NCBI GenBank assembly: GCA_028456385.1 | Contig: JALNQF010000018.1 | Coordinates: 248,001-312,000 of the forward strand | Reading direction: 5' to 3' | Source of the DNA: Ophiosphaerella korrae | Lineage: Eukaryota; Ascomycota; Dothideomycetes; Pleosporales; Phaeosphaeriaceae | Length of the DNA stretch: 64,000 nucleotides | In this document: one piece after another, positions 26,015 through 37,034 of the stretch | How positions within the stretch are numbered: position 1 is the first letter of the stretch | Layout: each line of letters begins with the position of its first letter | The notes under the pieces: model-generated | The model's database searches: none | Told to the model about the DNA's origin: nothing | Seen by the model: the letters and a program-made list of their open reading frames with translations, nothing else | Position numbers and translations under genes: made by a program

Positions 26015-27310
26015 TGCTGCGACAGAGCAAGGGCTAGTACCGGCACAGAGCCAGGTGCCAACTTTCGTCGACTCCAGTGCATACAACAACCCATCAATCT
26101 CAAGAGGGCGTAAAATACTTAGACGACTTGGCTGGAAGCGGACGTAAAGCTGTAGCTGGCGTCATATAGACTTCTCTTAAGGAGACAGTAACCGCATCTA
26201 CTGGATTGATCATCTACACGACTCAGCACGCCGAGAACCGTGATGATGGTCCAATCCGCCAGGCGGTATATCCTTGATCCTCAATGCGCCTGCAGGAACA
26301 ACATAGGCAAATGTGCATCGACGAGATGTGTTTTGGTTGTGTGAAGGCAGCCGCTCACTCAAGCTCAGCTCAACCGTAGCCGCCACGGCTACAACATGGC
26401 TTCGCACTCAGCACCGCCAATCCTATGCTGTCTTCGGCCTTCTCCAGATGCAGTAGGAATCTGTCATTGCGTCACTGCTTGCATAGACTGGCTGAAAGAT
26501 GTGCAAAGAATTCGGCCACAATCAAAGCTCGTGCATCAGCATTCTGCGCGGTCTAGTGTGGTTAGTTATATTAACCAGGCCTTGCACGGACTCCCTCAGT
26601 ATCTAATCACCGCAGAACGACAGCCGACAATTGCATGTCGTAGAAGACGAAAGCACGATTGACCGCTGCGTAGGACACTCTAGGATTATGGCACCCAACC
26701 TCGCCGCACCACAGTATGTGCTCAATTTATAACGAACGCCCCTATCCAACCAATTTTGCCTATCTCGGAGGTATCCTCCGCGTTTAGAGTAAAGATGGGG
26801 TGTATATTGGCGGAAAGTGGACTTCGACTTCGACTCCCAGCGCGTAGCATGCGCCCTGATATGCGGCGAAGCAACTCTATTTTCGACTATCCGTGACCGC
26901 AATTGGCCAAGGGAGCGTTTATCAAATCTGAAAGTCGGGTAAGCACAACGCCAGAATGTGAGTAGTCTATGTACTAAGTCGTATATATACCAACACCTTA
27001 TGTGCCGCTGCCAAAATCCCAGTAGACGTACCAGAAGACAAGCAGGAGGAAGTAGTCAAGGATCTGGTAGCAGATTTCAGGAAGAAATTCTCCTCAAAGA
27101 TTGGTTGAATATAGGTTGAATTCCTTTAAAGCATGAAATCTCCGACAGCCTACCCTGGTGTTACATGCATAGAACAGTTCTAACCGGTCTGTTCTGCCTC
27201 AAGGCAGATAGATAATTTGAGCTGCATTCTCAGATTGGCTTTTGGTAGAGGGTTGGGCATAGTTTAGATCTCCCACCGGCCATTCTATCAAATTATTCTC
27301 GAATTTGAAC
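26015..27310. other. Intergenic region of the island
   Basis: No intact gene. A short segment around 26910-27110 could be a spliced coding remnant: a GTGAGT donor, a CCCAG acceptor, then DVPEDKQEEVVKDLVADFRK before a stop. It has no start and no family signal. Otherwise nothing is supported. Confidence 0.4.
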
Positions 27311-29107
27311 CTATGCTTTCTCACGAAAAGGCCAAATGCTCTGAATCTCTTCTGCTGTCTTGTTGTATTCGTTGCTCCTACGCATGATTTCTTGTAATAA
27401 TTCTGCGTTCATTCGTTGCCGTTCTGAAAAACCAAGCTGCGGAGATATCCAGCCCTCGGAGTCGGTGCTGAGAAGCTTCCTGGCTATTTCTTGAACTCGA
27501 TGAAAGTCGCGGTAGTCCTGAAATTGATGGTCATGCTTTCGTATATCCTCCTCACTGAAGTTAAAAGGGCATTCACCTAGGAATCCCAGTTCACTCCATG
27601 TGTTGGCAAACTCAATTAGGCAGGCACGAAGCGGTATCGCACCCTCTTCGGATACCTCTCCGCACCGAATGAAGAGCTCTCGCGTGAACTGCGGCATAAG
27701 AAAGGCATGATGTGCCCGTAGGTGCTGATTGGCAGTGCTGAGTTCGTAGAACTTGGACATTTTAGTATCCTCGAACTTGAGCTCGGCTAGCTTCTTGTCA
27801 TTAGCGTCCATATCTTGGTAGTCCTGCGGTAGCTTTGGTTCTTCTGTTAAACCAAAAACATAGTTATCATCGACGGATAAGAATTCTGGGAAGCGGGCCT
27901 GTAGGTATAGTGGCGGGACTACAGTCGACTGCCAGTCAATAAGCGAGCAGATCTTGGTTGGATCTTCAGGCTTGCTGTAAATATTGCCCATATGGAGGTC
28001 AGTATGCCATAAGACCGGTCGCGAGACCCTATTGATAAGTGTTACTGTATCTAGTCTTGACATAACCTCTTTTGCCATATTTAGAACAGCAAACTGTTCA
28101 TCAGCGGATCTACGGGGTGGCCCAAAGGTAGAGACCGGACTCCGCTCAATGCGGAGCGTTTCGCGCTCCACGAGCGCAAGACCAAAAGATGATAGGTTCG
28201 GCCCTGCAGAGTAGCGTCAGCTTAGCAAATAATGCCTACTGCCCTAACTAACTTACATGGTCCATTGTTGACCTGAGACGGTGACGCTATTGTTTTTCCT
28301 TGAGCTGACCACGCTCGCTCGCAGGAGGGCCCGATACAGAATTGTCCAGAAGGGTCCACATTCTGATCCAAAGCAACCCAGGACTCGCCGTCTGTCATTG
28401 ACTCGCAGAGGTATAGACTCCCGTTAGCAGGGAATTGAATTGACGCTAACTCAGCCTCAAATTGCGTTAATTGCTCTACGAGGCTAAATTGGTCTTCGAT
28501 AGTCATGTCGCTCCAAGTCGTAAATAACTGCTGGCCAGTAGCCTTTTCCATAATTACATATTCGACACCAATAGGGTTTGATGCATTAGAGCTCCAGGCT
28601 AGGACCTAAGGAACGGGGACTCGAGTATAGGTACTTACTACCAATATAATTAGTTTTAGATCTAATTGAATATCAAACAGGCGTTGTAGTCTTACTAAAT
28701 TTGAGAACAGCTACTTCAGAGGCAGTAGTATACTTAGGTGGCCCGGCAATAGAGAAGGGAATTTTAGCAACGACTTCACTCCCGTCCTCTTTCTGCATAA
28801 TAAGGGCCTTACTAAAGCCCCCCTCCATCTTATCAATTGCTTTGACAGGCGAAGGACTCTCGCCAGCTACTGCAGCTACGGCGCACAGCTGACCAATGCT
28901 AAACCGTACATATCTATGGTTACAAGCCTCTGCCTCATTAGCGAGGAAGCGACCGTTCGTATAGTTGAATAGCTCTTCGCGGCTGATAGGTTTGCCTCGG
29001 CTAGTAATGGAGAGAGTTTGTGGCGGCTGTGCCAGAGCAGAGGGTTTGGCGCTGTTGAAAAATCTTCTGTGTATGGCCCTGAAAGAGTGTGCCAATGGCA
29101 TTGCCAT
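27311..29107 (-). CDS. APH-fold phosphotransferase, AIM9-like, mitochondrial (556 aa)
   Basis: Minus-strand exons are 29107-28679, 28605-28257 and 28203-27311, and the frames join without stops. Intron 2 (53 bp) is canonical (GTAAGT...CTGCAG). Intron 1 (73 bp) needs a weak GTTTGA donor and ends at CTTAG. The N-terminus MAMPLAHSFRAIHRRFF is Arg-rich and amphipathic, a likely mitochondrial presequence. The nucleotide loop is EGGFSKALIM, the catalytic loop HTDLHMGNI and the metal-binding motif LIDWQS, typical of the aminoglycoside/choline kinase-fold family to which yeast Aim9 belongs. Its substrate is unknown. The stretch before VLAWSSNAS looks a few residues shorter than relatives (which have PVPKVLAWS), so the intron 1 boundary is wrong, or the gene has suffered a small lesion there. 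Confidence 0.8.
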
Positions 29108-29178
29108 GTGCTTTCATGTGAGCTGCGACGTCGAAGAGGCCACCCTCGCAGTTGACTGAGAGGCACAGTCACTTAGTC

Positions 29179-30057
29179 ATGACACCTGCAACATCAAGGC
29201 TGAAGGTTCCACATACCACCCCCGGTTTCGAAGATCTATACAGCCGCCTAAGAGCTGCGGACAATTCCGTCGTAAGCCACATAACCGACGCCTTCACGAA
29301 AACGACTGCCTTCTTCTCCTGCGTAGGGGTTAAGCCCGCTAGTGGCGATCACACAGATGCCAAGTACCAACTCAGCATATGGATGACAGCCGCCAAAGAT
29401 AGGGTGCGGGAGGATGTGAGAGGGTCTGGAAAAAGCAGGTGAGGAGTGGGCCCAAATCTTAGACTTTTCCATCCCATTGAGAACTAGCGAGTATTTAGCC
29501 ACGTCCATCATCGGCAATTACAGGCATTATCCTATCAAACAGATCATTATACACAAAATCGCCATACTACTCTTGAAATCATTTCAAACAACTTAGAGCA
29601 GAAGTCCTTTGACAACACTCTCTCCGAAAGTGGCATCTCCGAGTTCAATCTAGCCTACAAGTAGCTCGCCGTAGACGAGCCGGCACGTGTTTTAGCTAAC
29701 GATCACGAGACACATGGAGGGCCAGTTTATAGCTCAGACTATTCCTATGCGTCATCAGTTTTATCCGACGATGAAGAGTCTATCGACTCGAGCAGTGCCG
29801 ACGATTCCACTAACTTGTATAAACCCAACAACTCTTACGATGCTGAAGATTCTGAAGACTATGAAGACTCGGATGGCTCTGATGACTCTGGCGAGCTTGG
29901 CGATTGTTGCAGCTACGATAGCTTTACATACGCTAATTCTGCTAAATCAGAGTGGGCTGACAGTACCTACTCCAAAGGCACCAATATCAGGCGCTTTGTT
30001 ACAGCACGATATCGAGCAAAACAAGAGATGTCATCAATTCTTCCTACTGCACTCTAG
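29179..30057 (+). pseudogene. Decayed unidentified gene with acidic C-terminus
   Basis: The first ATG in frame is at 29179, only 71 bp from the divergent APH gene start. A probable exon (29179-29415, ending at a GTGAGA donor) encodes FEDLYSRLRAADNSVV and YQLSIWMTAAKDR. A second stretch, 29524-30057, follows a TTACAG acceptor in the same phase. It is interrupted by TAG at 29662 (CAG to TAG would restore Gln) and ends in an acidic Ser/Asp/Glu segment (DAEDSEDYEDSDGSDDSG). I do not recognise a family. The exon structure is inferred from splice signals and frame only. Confidence 0.35.
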
Positions 30058-31242
30058 CATTAAGTTGATATACTTTTTTTTTAAGGGAAAGGTAGCTGAT
30101 TTAAGTGGGTTTGTGGAGACTAAGTATGTAATATTGACATTCATTGCATAGGTACAAGTTGTTCAGCTGTAGTAAGCTGTGGTCTATGAGCAGGTTTCGA
30201 GCGCCCAATCCTCTCATATGAAAGTTAGTCCTCAGATACCTGCCGATTAGGGTAACTCTCTGCCAGTGTAGCTTTGCAAATCTTGATTACATGCTCGAGT
30301 AGCGCCACTGCCTACTCATTCCATCTATCTACCTAGTAGTAAATACCAAGTTCATGCTGCGACGCTTTTCGATAGGAGTGCTCTTCCTTTAGTACCTTCG
30401 CTTCTACTGCGATAATATACTCTAGTAACTCAACTACCTCCTTAACCTACCCATTTACTTTTTATACCCTAGCGAGCTCGTACTACGATACCAGTTAATT
30501 AGGGTACTCTCCTATTACTGTAGTCTCCGACGTAAGTTAAGTGGGTAGGTCACCCTTAATTAAGGCTTAAGTCCAATTACAGCTTGTAGTTCCCTTGTGG
30601 AATCTAATCTTGGGAAGACCTACCCACTTGACTTACACTGGAGGCCATAGTAAATACTAACGAATATTTGCAAATAAATATACAATCAATTCAATGCAAA
30701 TTTTTGGATCACACAAACAATTAAATAACAAGGTTGATGTTTGGAATATTTGCTTGTTGGCAACTTTACTTGCGTAAGGCTCGATTGGATTAGCTGGCAG
30801 TTTATACTTATTATACTTTCCCTTGATAAATATAGCGTGCGTGTCTACTCAAACAGAACGCAGCCTCGTAACACCTCAAGTAACAGATAAAGCGGATCTT
30901 GTTTAAGCCTTGTAGTTCGCTGTAGTATCTTAACGTAGGAAATAATATAGGTAGAATAATTATAAAGTTTAAAATACTATTTTACTAATAAATAAATAAT
31001 TTATTGCAGTATAAATAGAAGGTCACATAGTTGAGAGGGCCAGTACGGCTAAGTAATATACAAAGCTAGCTGCCTTGGCGTATATCAAGGAATAGTGAAG
31101 AGTATCAGATACTAGTCTATACGCAGAGTAGAAGCTATATGACTTTTGAATACCCCTTATATTTTCCTATATAGGTAGCTTTCCGCCAGGCATGGGCGGA
31201 CGTTACTTAGGTAGCTAAGCCTAACGACCTTGAATCCAACCT
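30058..31242. other. AT-rich intergenic region containing a MITE-like element
   Basis: Long runs of A and T, frequent TA dinucleotides and no open frame of note. This is consistent with old, mutated repeat DNA. Apart from the inverted repeat listed separately, nothing is supported. Confidence 0.5.
30516..30652. mobile_element. MITE-like inverted-repeat element, 137 bp
   Basis: The 36-bp arms at 30516-30551 and 30617-30652 are reverse complements at 29 of 36 positions. All seven differences are transitions. The best-kept core is AAGTGGGTAGGTC at the inner ends. Both outer ends start with TA, as expected for a Tc1/mariner-type target-site duplication. There is no internal ORF. The size, terminal repeats and TA ends fit a non-autonomous DNA element; the superfamily is inferred. 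Confidence 0.6.
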
Positions 31243-31897
31243 TCAATGCAGTTGCCACATGATAATTGCCCCTTGAATACTAGTGAGGACAGTAATTACA
31301 CCCATTCCAACACCGAAACCAAGATTACCATTCCTTGCACCACATCCGACAGCCAGTCCCACAGTGGTGGCAAGAACGAGCGAAAATAAGAACCAGATAG
31401 ATACCGCAGTCTTCTCAATATCGTAGTAGAAGCACCACACCTGAGTGTATCCATCCTGATTGTTATGCATGGCATGGATAAGGTGTGCGGAGATGCTACT
31501 GGTTGTCAAGACTTGAGTTGATGAATCGAAAAGTAGTCCTGTCATAATGTCGTCCTTCTCCTTGTTGTATACATGCCGCGAAGAAAGGATTAGGGATTCA
31601 ATAGCTTCGGGCTATTTGCAATTAATAACAAGTCAAGTAGATCAGTTTAATTATCCCACTTGCCTTAAGGATTTGTGCCTTGCCGAACACAGCCTTGCGC
31701 ATGGCAAGAGCGCGCATAATCGTTTTCACAAGACCATAAGTAGTGAAGGGCTCTTCGGCTAATAAAGCACGGATACGGGAAACAATTGAAGCATCGACCT
31801 CTCCGTAATAGAGCGCGAATTTGTGCATTTGATAACTTCGGTGCTGCTTCCGGACTAAGATTGAGATATTAGAGGATGTAGTTTGGGCAGAAGACAT
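31243..31897 (-). CDS. Two-TM small membrane protein with a GC-AG intron (200 aa)
   Basis: Minus-strand exons 31897-31664 and 31611-31243 join in phase 0 if the intron (52 bp) uses the GC donor AAG/GCAAGT and the AAATAG acceptor. No GT donor restores the frame as simply. The spliced 200-residue product has a soluble N-terminal half (KFALYYGEVDASIVSRIRAL; YNKEKDDIMTGLLFDS) and two hydrophobic helices near the C-terminus, around IWFLFSLVLATTVGLAVG and GVGMGVITVLTSIQGAIIMW. I do not recognise the family. It is transcribed divergently from the zinc-finger gene at 32327. Confidence 0.6.
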
Positions 31898-32326
31898 CCT
31901 GAGTGAAGTTGTATTGCGGCAAGATATCGTGACAAAGTGAGATTGTTGGAACGACAGGTGTTTGAACCATATTTGGGAGTTGCCAGACTTTTATATAATG
32001 TTTGTCCATACTCCGGGCATGATTTAAACTTTCTCGTGTTGTATTTACAGGTCTTGTAATTTAAGCCGCTCTTAACAGATCACAAATAATTACGAAAATC
32101 TTGTAGTTGCTGAAAATGAACTGCGAAGGCGAAAATACAGCCAGGTTGTAAAGCATGATAAATTACAACAACTGTGTACTTGAAGCGCAGGCGGTAACGG
32201 AATGGGTAAGTGTTGCCGAATGAGGCTGAAATACACAAGTTTCGTGCTTCAACCTCGAGACGTGCATGTGTAGACAACAACAACTATTTCGATTGCCCAC
32301 CTTCAACCAACGACATACACAGCAAA
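31898..32326. promoter_or_regulatory. Divergent promoter region
   Basis: This 429-bp gap separates the start codons of the two-TM gene (minus) and the C2H2 gene (plus). It is AT-rich, and I see no clear TATA or operator motif worth naming. Confidence 0.4.
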
Positions 32327-35300
32327 ATGGACCCTCCACTAATAGTTGGTTCCAGTGTTCATAACCATAGCCACAAGCAGGAGGGGAAACTGAGACTCAA
32401 CAGCATCAGCCAGCAGCGATGGGGTCCTTTCCCGCTTTGGACAACTCCCAAGATCTTTGAAGCTGTCGGGGATTCTTCCTGGTCATTTCTGCCTAACCTT
32501 ATTGGTACAACACCTTTGAGCAAGAATATTGACTGGGATGACAACTCGACGATGCTTTCTGAGCTTCAGCACGAAATACAACCACCTATGGTATATTTAT
32601 CCTCTAATATGGCGCACCAGTCACCAAAGAACAGCACCTCAGTAGACTGGGATGGCACTACGATAGTGTCCCAGTGGCAGCACCAGCCCCAGATCAGTGA
32701 CGAGACTATCCCCAAGGAGCAAAGTCATTACCAGCCGCAAATCATTGATGAGATCATTACCACGGACGGCGAAATTGACGAGCACCTCACTGCTCGGTGG
32801 AGCCTTGTGAAGCGGCTTCTTGTTGATTCTAATCAGAGCGTGTTGGTGCCACCTCTGCGTTCGCAATCGGTACCGCCAAGGTTGGCAAGTCATTCATCCC
32901 CATGACATCCGTGGTTGGTACTAATCGCACTCAGAGGACGGAATCCACATCAGAGATATTTAATAACCCCTCGCAAAATATGTCCACAGAACTCAACAAA
33001 GATTGGGGCCAGAGAGGTAAGCAAGAGCGTAAATGTTTTGATCTACTACAAAAGGTTCTAAACTCTTGCAGTAACAATTCAGCCAGCGGCTCCGGTGGAA
33101 AGCGGCCATGCTGTAATAGAACCGGAGAACTCAAAATCCCCTGTAGCCCATGTTTCCACAGCTCTTCAGAAATTGAGCGTCGACTCAATTGATCCACCAA
33201 CCGTTCCACCAAGCCGTGAAGCCAGGGATTTAGCTTTAATCTCCGGGGATTACACTAGCCGTAAGGCTAAGCGGCTGGGATGGATTAAGAAGAAGAAAGA
33301 GGTCCGATGCATCGGGCATATTCACAAAGATTCCCCAAAAAACATGACGCGACAAGTAGCCACTACAACTGCAGACACGATTGATGAGTCCAAAAATTTG
33401 CCCCATGATAGTCTGCAGTGTGAAGGAATCCAAGGAGTATACGATAATCCAGTCAAGGGCTGCACCCCTAAGCCATGCACGGATAACCAAATTACATATC
33501 ATCGCCAATTACAAGCTCCAGATCAGGCTATTCCCTGCGAGGCGAGTAGCGAGAATGAACTCTACGAAGGGACTGATTCAAGTCAGGAGGCACTCTGCTC
33601 CAGTTCCCTCGATACCGACCATTTTTCTGTCACGGAAGTCCGCCGTGAAACAGATGAGTACTTCAACCCCATACTCCAACGTGGGAGGCAGAACAACATC
33701 AATCACTCAAGGAACCCCCGCTTCCAAACTGAAGTTAATGCCGCCGATTTCAAATTCACGTCCACATCCAACGTCGCAATTCAAGATTGGGAAGACCTTG
33801 ACAATTTCAAGGGACATGGAAACAATTCACAGGTATCACAGAGTGCACAGAAGTCATTTAGGAAGGGAGGGAAAAGGAACTTGGCCTCTATTTCAACCTC
33901 TACATCTGCTTCTTTCCCAAGTGTCAAAAAAATACGCAAAGGATTATCCAATGATGATAAAGATTCTGATGATGAGAACGGACAGCAGGCACCAAGAAAT
34001 GATGATTCAAAAAGAAGAAACACAGATTACAAGCTAGCTTGTCCATTTGCCAAAAGGTACCCTATTCAATGCAGTCAGTGTCGGGAGCTCCATTTCAGGA
34101 ACACTTCAGATGTCAAGTAAGTCATGCTCTTGCTGTTCAGTCATTGAGGCTAATTCGTAGCATCAGGAATCACCTCCGTATGAAGCACCTGCAAGAGGAT
34201 ACCCTTTTGACAGGTAAGGGAAGCCCATATAAATGCATCACGCCTGATCAAGAGAGGGAAATTGCGAACTATGGGTCGAGAGGAAACCATTTCGAGGGCT
34301 GGATGCGAATTTACAGTATTATCTTCGCAACCAGATCTGATCATCCTCTACCTAAGAACCCATGTAAGCTTTATTAGCATCTACTATCATCTGAGAAAAT
34401 CGGACTGACTTCTTTAATATCAGACTACAGTGATATCATGGTACTAGCCGCCATGGAAGCCCTAGATCAACAGGCAATAGCTTGGGGACTCACTCAAGAG
34501 CTATCAAATTGCTTTCGGCCAATACTTCAAAATGTGATCAAAAATATATTCCCTCAAGCCTCCGATAACATATATATGCCCGTATACGAAGGCAATATTC
34601 CCGTAGCTCATCGCTCAGCAATTTCGCAGTCAACTAGGCTATCTTCAGATTCCGGTGTTTTCTCACAAGTAACAAGTCGTGCAGGTGATGACGATCAAAA
34701 TCTTAGTCACATATCGGAATTTGCCTTGGATAATTCAAATGTGGCGCATTTTAAAGAGAGTTTGAATGGAATAGGAGAATCGCTAACGGCGCAGGGCAAT
34801 GATCACGCACTGGTCAACAACCGGCTCTCAATAGATTACGATCCCATGCAAGACAAAATCAACCTAGATAATGAACCGTTCTCTACTTCTGTTCTTCAAC
34901 AAGATGCTCAGGCTAAGGAAGACCATCTAAGTACACTAAAATTCGAACTGGAACGTGAGAAGAGCCGGAATAATCGGATCGAAGAACAGAGGTTGAACGA
35001 CAAGATTAGTGACCTAGAGAACGTAATTGAGAGCCTTTTAGAGCGCATCGCAGAACAAAATGCGGCTATCCAACCCTCACTACAAAAACGGATACAGCAC
35101 TTGTGTCCAAATATTACGAATAACGCCCTGGCTAGTATTGGAGTCAAATTTCAATTCAACCCACCAATTGAGAGTTCACCGAGCGTTGTAGTCGGCAATA
35201 GCGCTGCCCAAGACATTCAAAATGGGCTTCATTCCCTAAACCCTATGGATACTCCGCTGGAGTCATCGCGCGAATGTATGGATGTTGATATGATGAAGGA

Positions 35301-35385
35301 TCGAGCCCAAGAGGATCTGGACATGACACTAGCCGCTGATGCCGAAACACTATTTAATTCGGATATATATGACTTGCCTTGGTGA
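32327..35385 (+). CDS. Fungal C2H2-type zinc-finger protein (949 aa)
   Basis: Five exons: 32327-32884, 32935-33016, 33072-34116, 34161-34363 and 34424-35385. They join in frame to 949 codons plus stop. Introns 2-4 have GTAAGC or GTAAGT donors. Intron 1 has a strong TACTAAT branch and CACTCAG acceptor; its donor is either GCAAGT at 32885 or GTACCG at 32870, both in phase. The long N-terminal part is disordered. A C2H2 finger is created across intron 3 (CSQCRELHFRNTSD, then NHLRMKH). It is followed by the W-x-x-I/V-Y motif of this family (FEGWMRIYSIIF) and PKNPYYSD, then a linker and a coiled coil near 34920-35060 (ELEREKSRNNRIEEQRLND). A nuclear DNA- or protein-binding role is likely; the target is unknown. 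Such genes are common in fungal accessory regions. Confidence 0.75.
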
Positions 35386-35870
35386 GCGCGCGGCATCGGG
35401 GCCTTGTGGCTAGCAAGATGCGTTTCTATCTCTATGTCCGGTGTAGCTTAAAAAAGCTTGAACAATCACGTATATTTTATGTTTTTTGGTTGATACTGCA
35501 GAATACCCATTTCTATTTGCATAATGAATATAGTAATCTATCTTTCATTCTTTGCATCGTATTTTTTTCATTCGCTAGAGTATTCAAGTCCCGATGACGA
35601 ACATTTCTGGTTCCCGGTCAACTGAAAGAGTAAGAAAATCGTTCTCCTTGCCAAAGCGGGTCAGCCACTAGGATTAGCGATACATTGTACTGCTCTAAGT
35701 ACCATAATCTTTCTTATTAAAGTCAGCTTCAAACTGCACTTACATAAGGTCGAACCAACAGCTTGAGATGTTTGAAAGTATCCTTAAGCAAAGTCAGATT
35801 TGTTCCTAATTTCGCCAAGAGCTTACCCAAGTTCCCCAATATGTACCACAAGATGACCCTTGTTCATATG
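35386..35870. other. AT-rich intergenic stretch
   Basis: This is 3' sequence of the zinc-finger gene followed by non-coding DNA that leads into the HET relic. No gene is supported. Confidence 0.5.
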
Positions 35871-36330
35871 AGCCACGAAAACAATCCGCGTATACAGGAT
35901 CGACCTACCACAGCCTGTATAGCGAACGTCCTAATGCTCCGCAGATTATATCTTCCAATTGTAGAAGGCCATGACCTTGGTGTGTACAATCAAGATATCT
36001 CTTCCTAGATAAACACTGGCTTGATAGTGGTGGAGAATATTACAATCAGATCCATCATACCGTCGCTGCCATCCTGCTCTTCCCTTAACCATACGATAAC
36101 CCTCTCCACCTCCCAATAGATGTTACACATGGTTTGTACTTGCAAGCTGCGCCCCAAGATTGTCTTGATTAATGCACAATTTGTCGATCCATAAGCACCT
36201 AGCTCCGCTTGTGTGCGGCGTGGAGGTTTGGTGTGACTTGTAGTAAGTTGTTGTTGCATAGTGTTCTCACCGATAGTGCTCGAGTCCCAGACATACGGTA
36301 GGGTTTGGTACGCCGGTGCTTGCGCAAGGC
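35870..36330 (-). pseudogene. HET-domain (heterokaryon incompatibility) relic with frameshifts
   Basis: Read on the minus strand, three frames together spell a HET domain: AYQTLPYVWDSS (equivalent to the YxALSYVWG start), then ARCLWIDKLCINQDNLG (36153-36203), then QVQTMCNIYWEVERVIVWL and DGSDGMMDLI. Further down, a weaker LEDIICGALG...YRLW string is followed by TAG. The frame changes upstream of ARCLWIDK and again near 36150, where about two bases seem to be missing. No start codon or full-length frame remains. HET domains trigger cell death in vegetative incompatibility; this copy cannot encode one. Confidence 0.7.
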
Positions 36331-37034
36331 TCGTTTGGATACTAATGCTGCTATGGTTGTAGAAGCCGTCTTGCTCTCATTGCTGAAGTATCAAACTGAA
36401 AAAGCAAATCAGATAGCAAATAAGACAGCAAGCAAAACAGCAGTTAATACGGCGACTAAGACATGAACTAAGGTAACGGCTAAGACAAGTCATCTTGACC
36501 AAGTATAAAAAGGATATCTTGCTAGTCAAACATTTCGAAATGGTATGCTACCTAGCCAACCCTTCTGCTAGTGGACGCAGATAGCCAGCATATTAGCAAA
36601 CAAGCAGGCAAATCAAACAAATTATTTAGTCACAGGCCGTGACCAAACAACTTGTTTGCTTTGCTTGCTTGTTTGCTACTAGGTAGTAACTAGTAAATAT
36701 GATGACTAATAAAAGAGCCAAAACAGTTTGGGATTTTATCAAGATGTACAGAAATAACCCTCGTTTTCAACAACTTCATAAACATGATGGTGTGGCGTGC
36801 TCATCAAGCTCTATTTACAATAATAATAATAAAGTGTTATAGAATGAAGCTCAAGCTTGGAACTAGGGGCACAGTTGAGGCCAGACGCGAACGCGCTATG
36901 TGCAAACAACTAAAAGAAACACTCATTCCACAGAACATCCCACATGTACCTGGAATCCCTTCCAACAGTGCTCCACACGCCCCAACCCCCCCCCCCCCCG
37001 CTGTAAACACCCAAACACCCAACGTCCACCCAAT
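36331..37034. other. Repeat-rich intergenic region
   Basis: Many AGCAAA/TTTGCT-type words occur between 36400 and 36690, ending in the hairpin listed separately. The last 250 bp hold a run of ten C residues near 36990 and the 3' end of the lyase gene. No gene is supported. Confidence 0.5.
36594..36678. repeat. 85-bp near-perfect hairpin (40-bp arms, 5-bp loop)
   Basis: The arms 36594-36633 and 36639-36678 match at 35 of 40 positions as reverse complements. Four of the five mismatches are transitions. The centre is GTCAC-AGGCC-GTGAC and the outer ends are TAGCAAACAAGCA. It could be a palindromic MITE or a subterminal part of a DNA transposon. There is no coding potential. Confidence 0.8.

Noticed and set aside
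26396..26662. 88-codon plus-strand ORF in the island
   Set aside because: There is no recognisable domain, the composition is mixed, and an antisense ORF of similar quality (26603-26902) overlaps its end. It looks like chance.
26908..27110. Possible spliced coding remnant ending in KDLVADFRKKFSSKIG
   Set aside because: Splice-like signals exist but there is no start, only about 45 residues and no homology I can name. Recorded in the intergenic note only.
35763..36008. 81-codon plus-strand ORF
   Set aside because: It overlaps the antisense HET relic, which explains the local coding-like composition.
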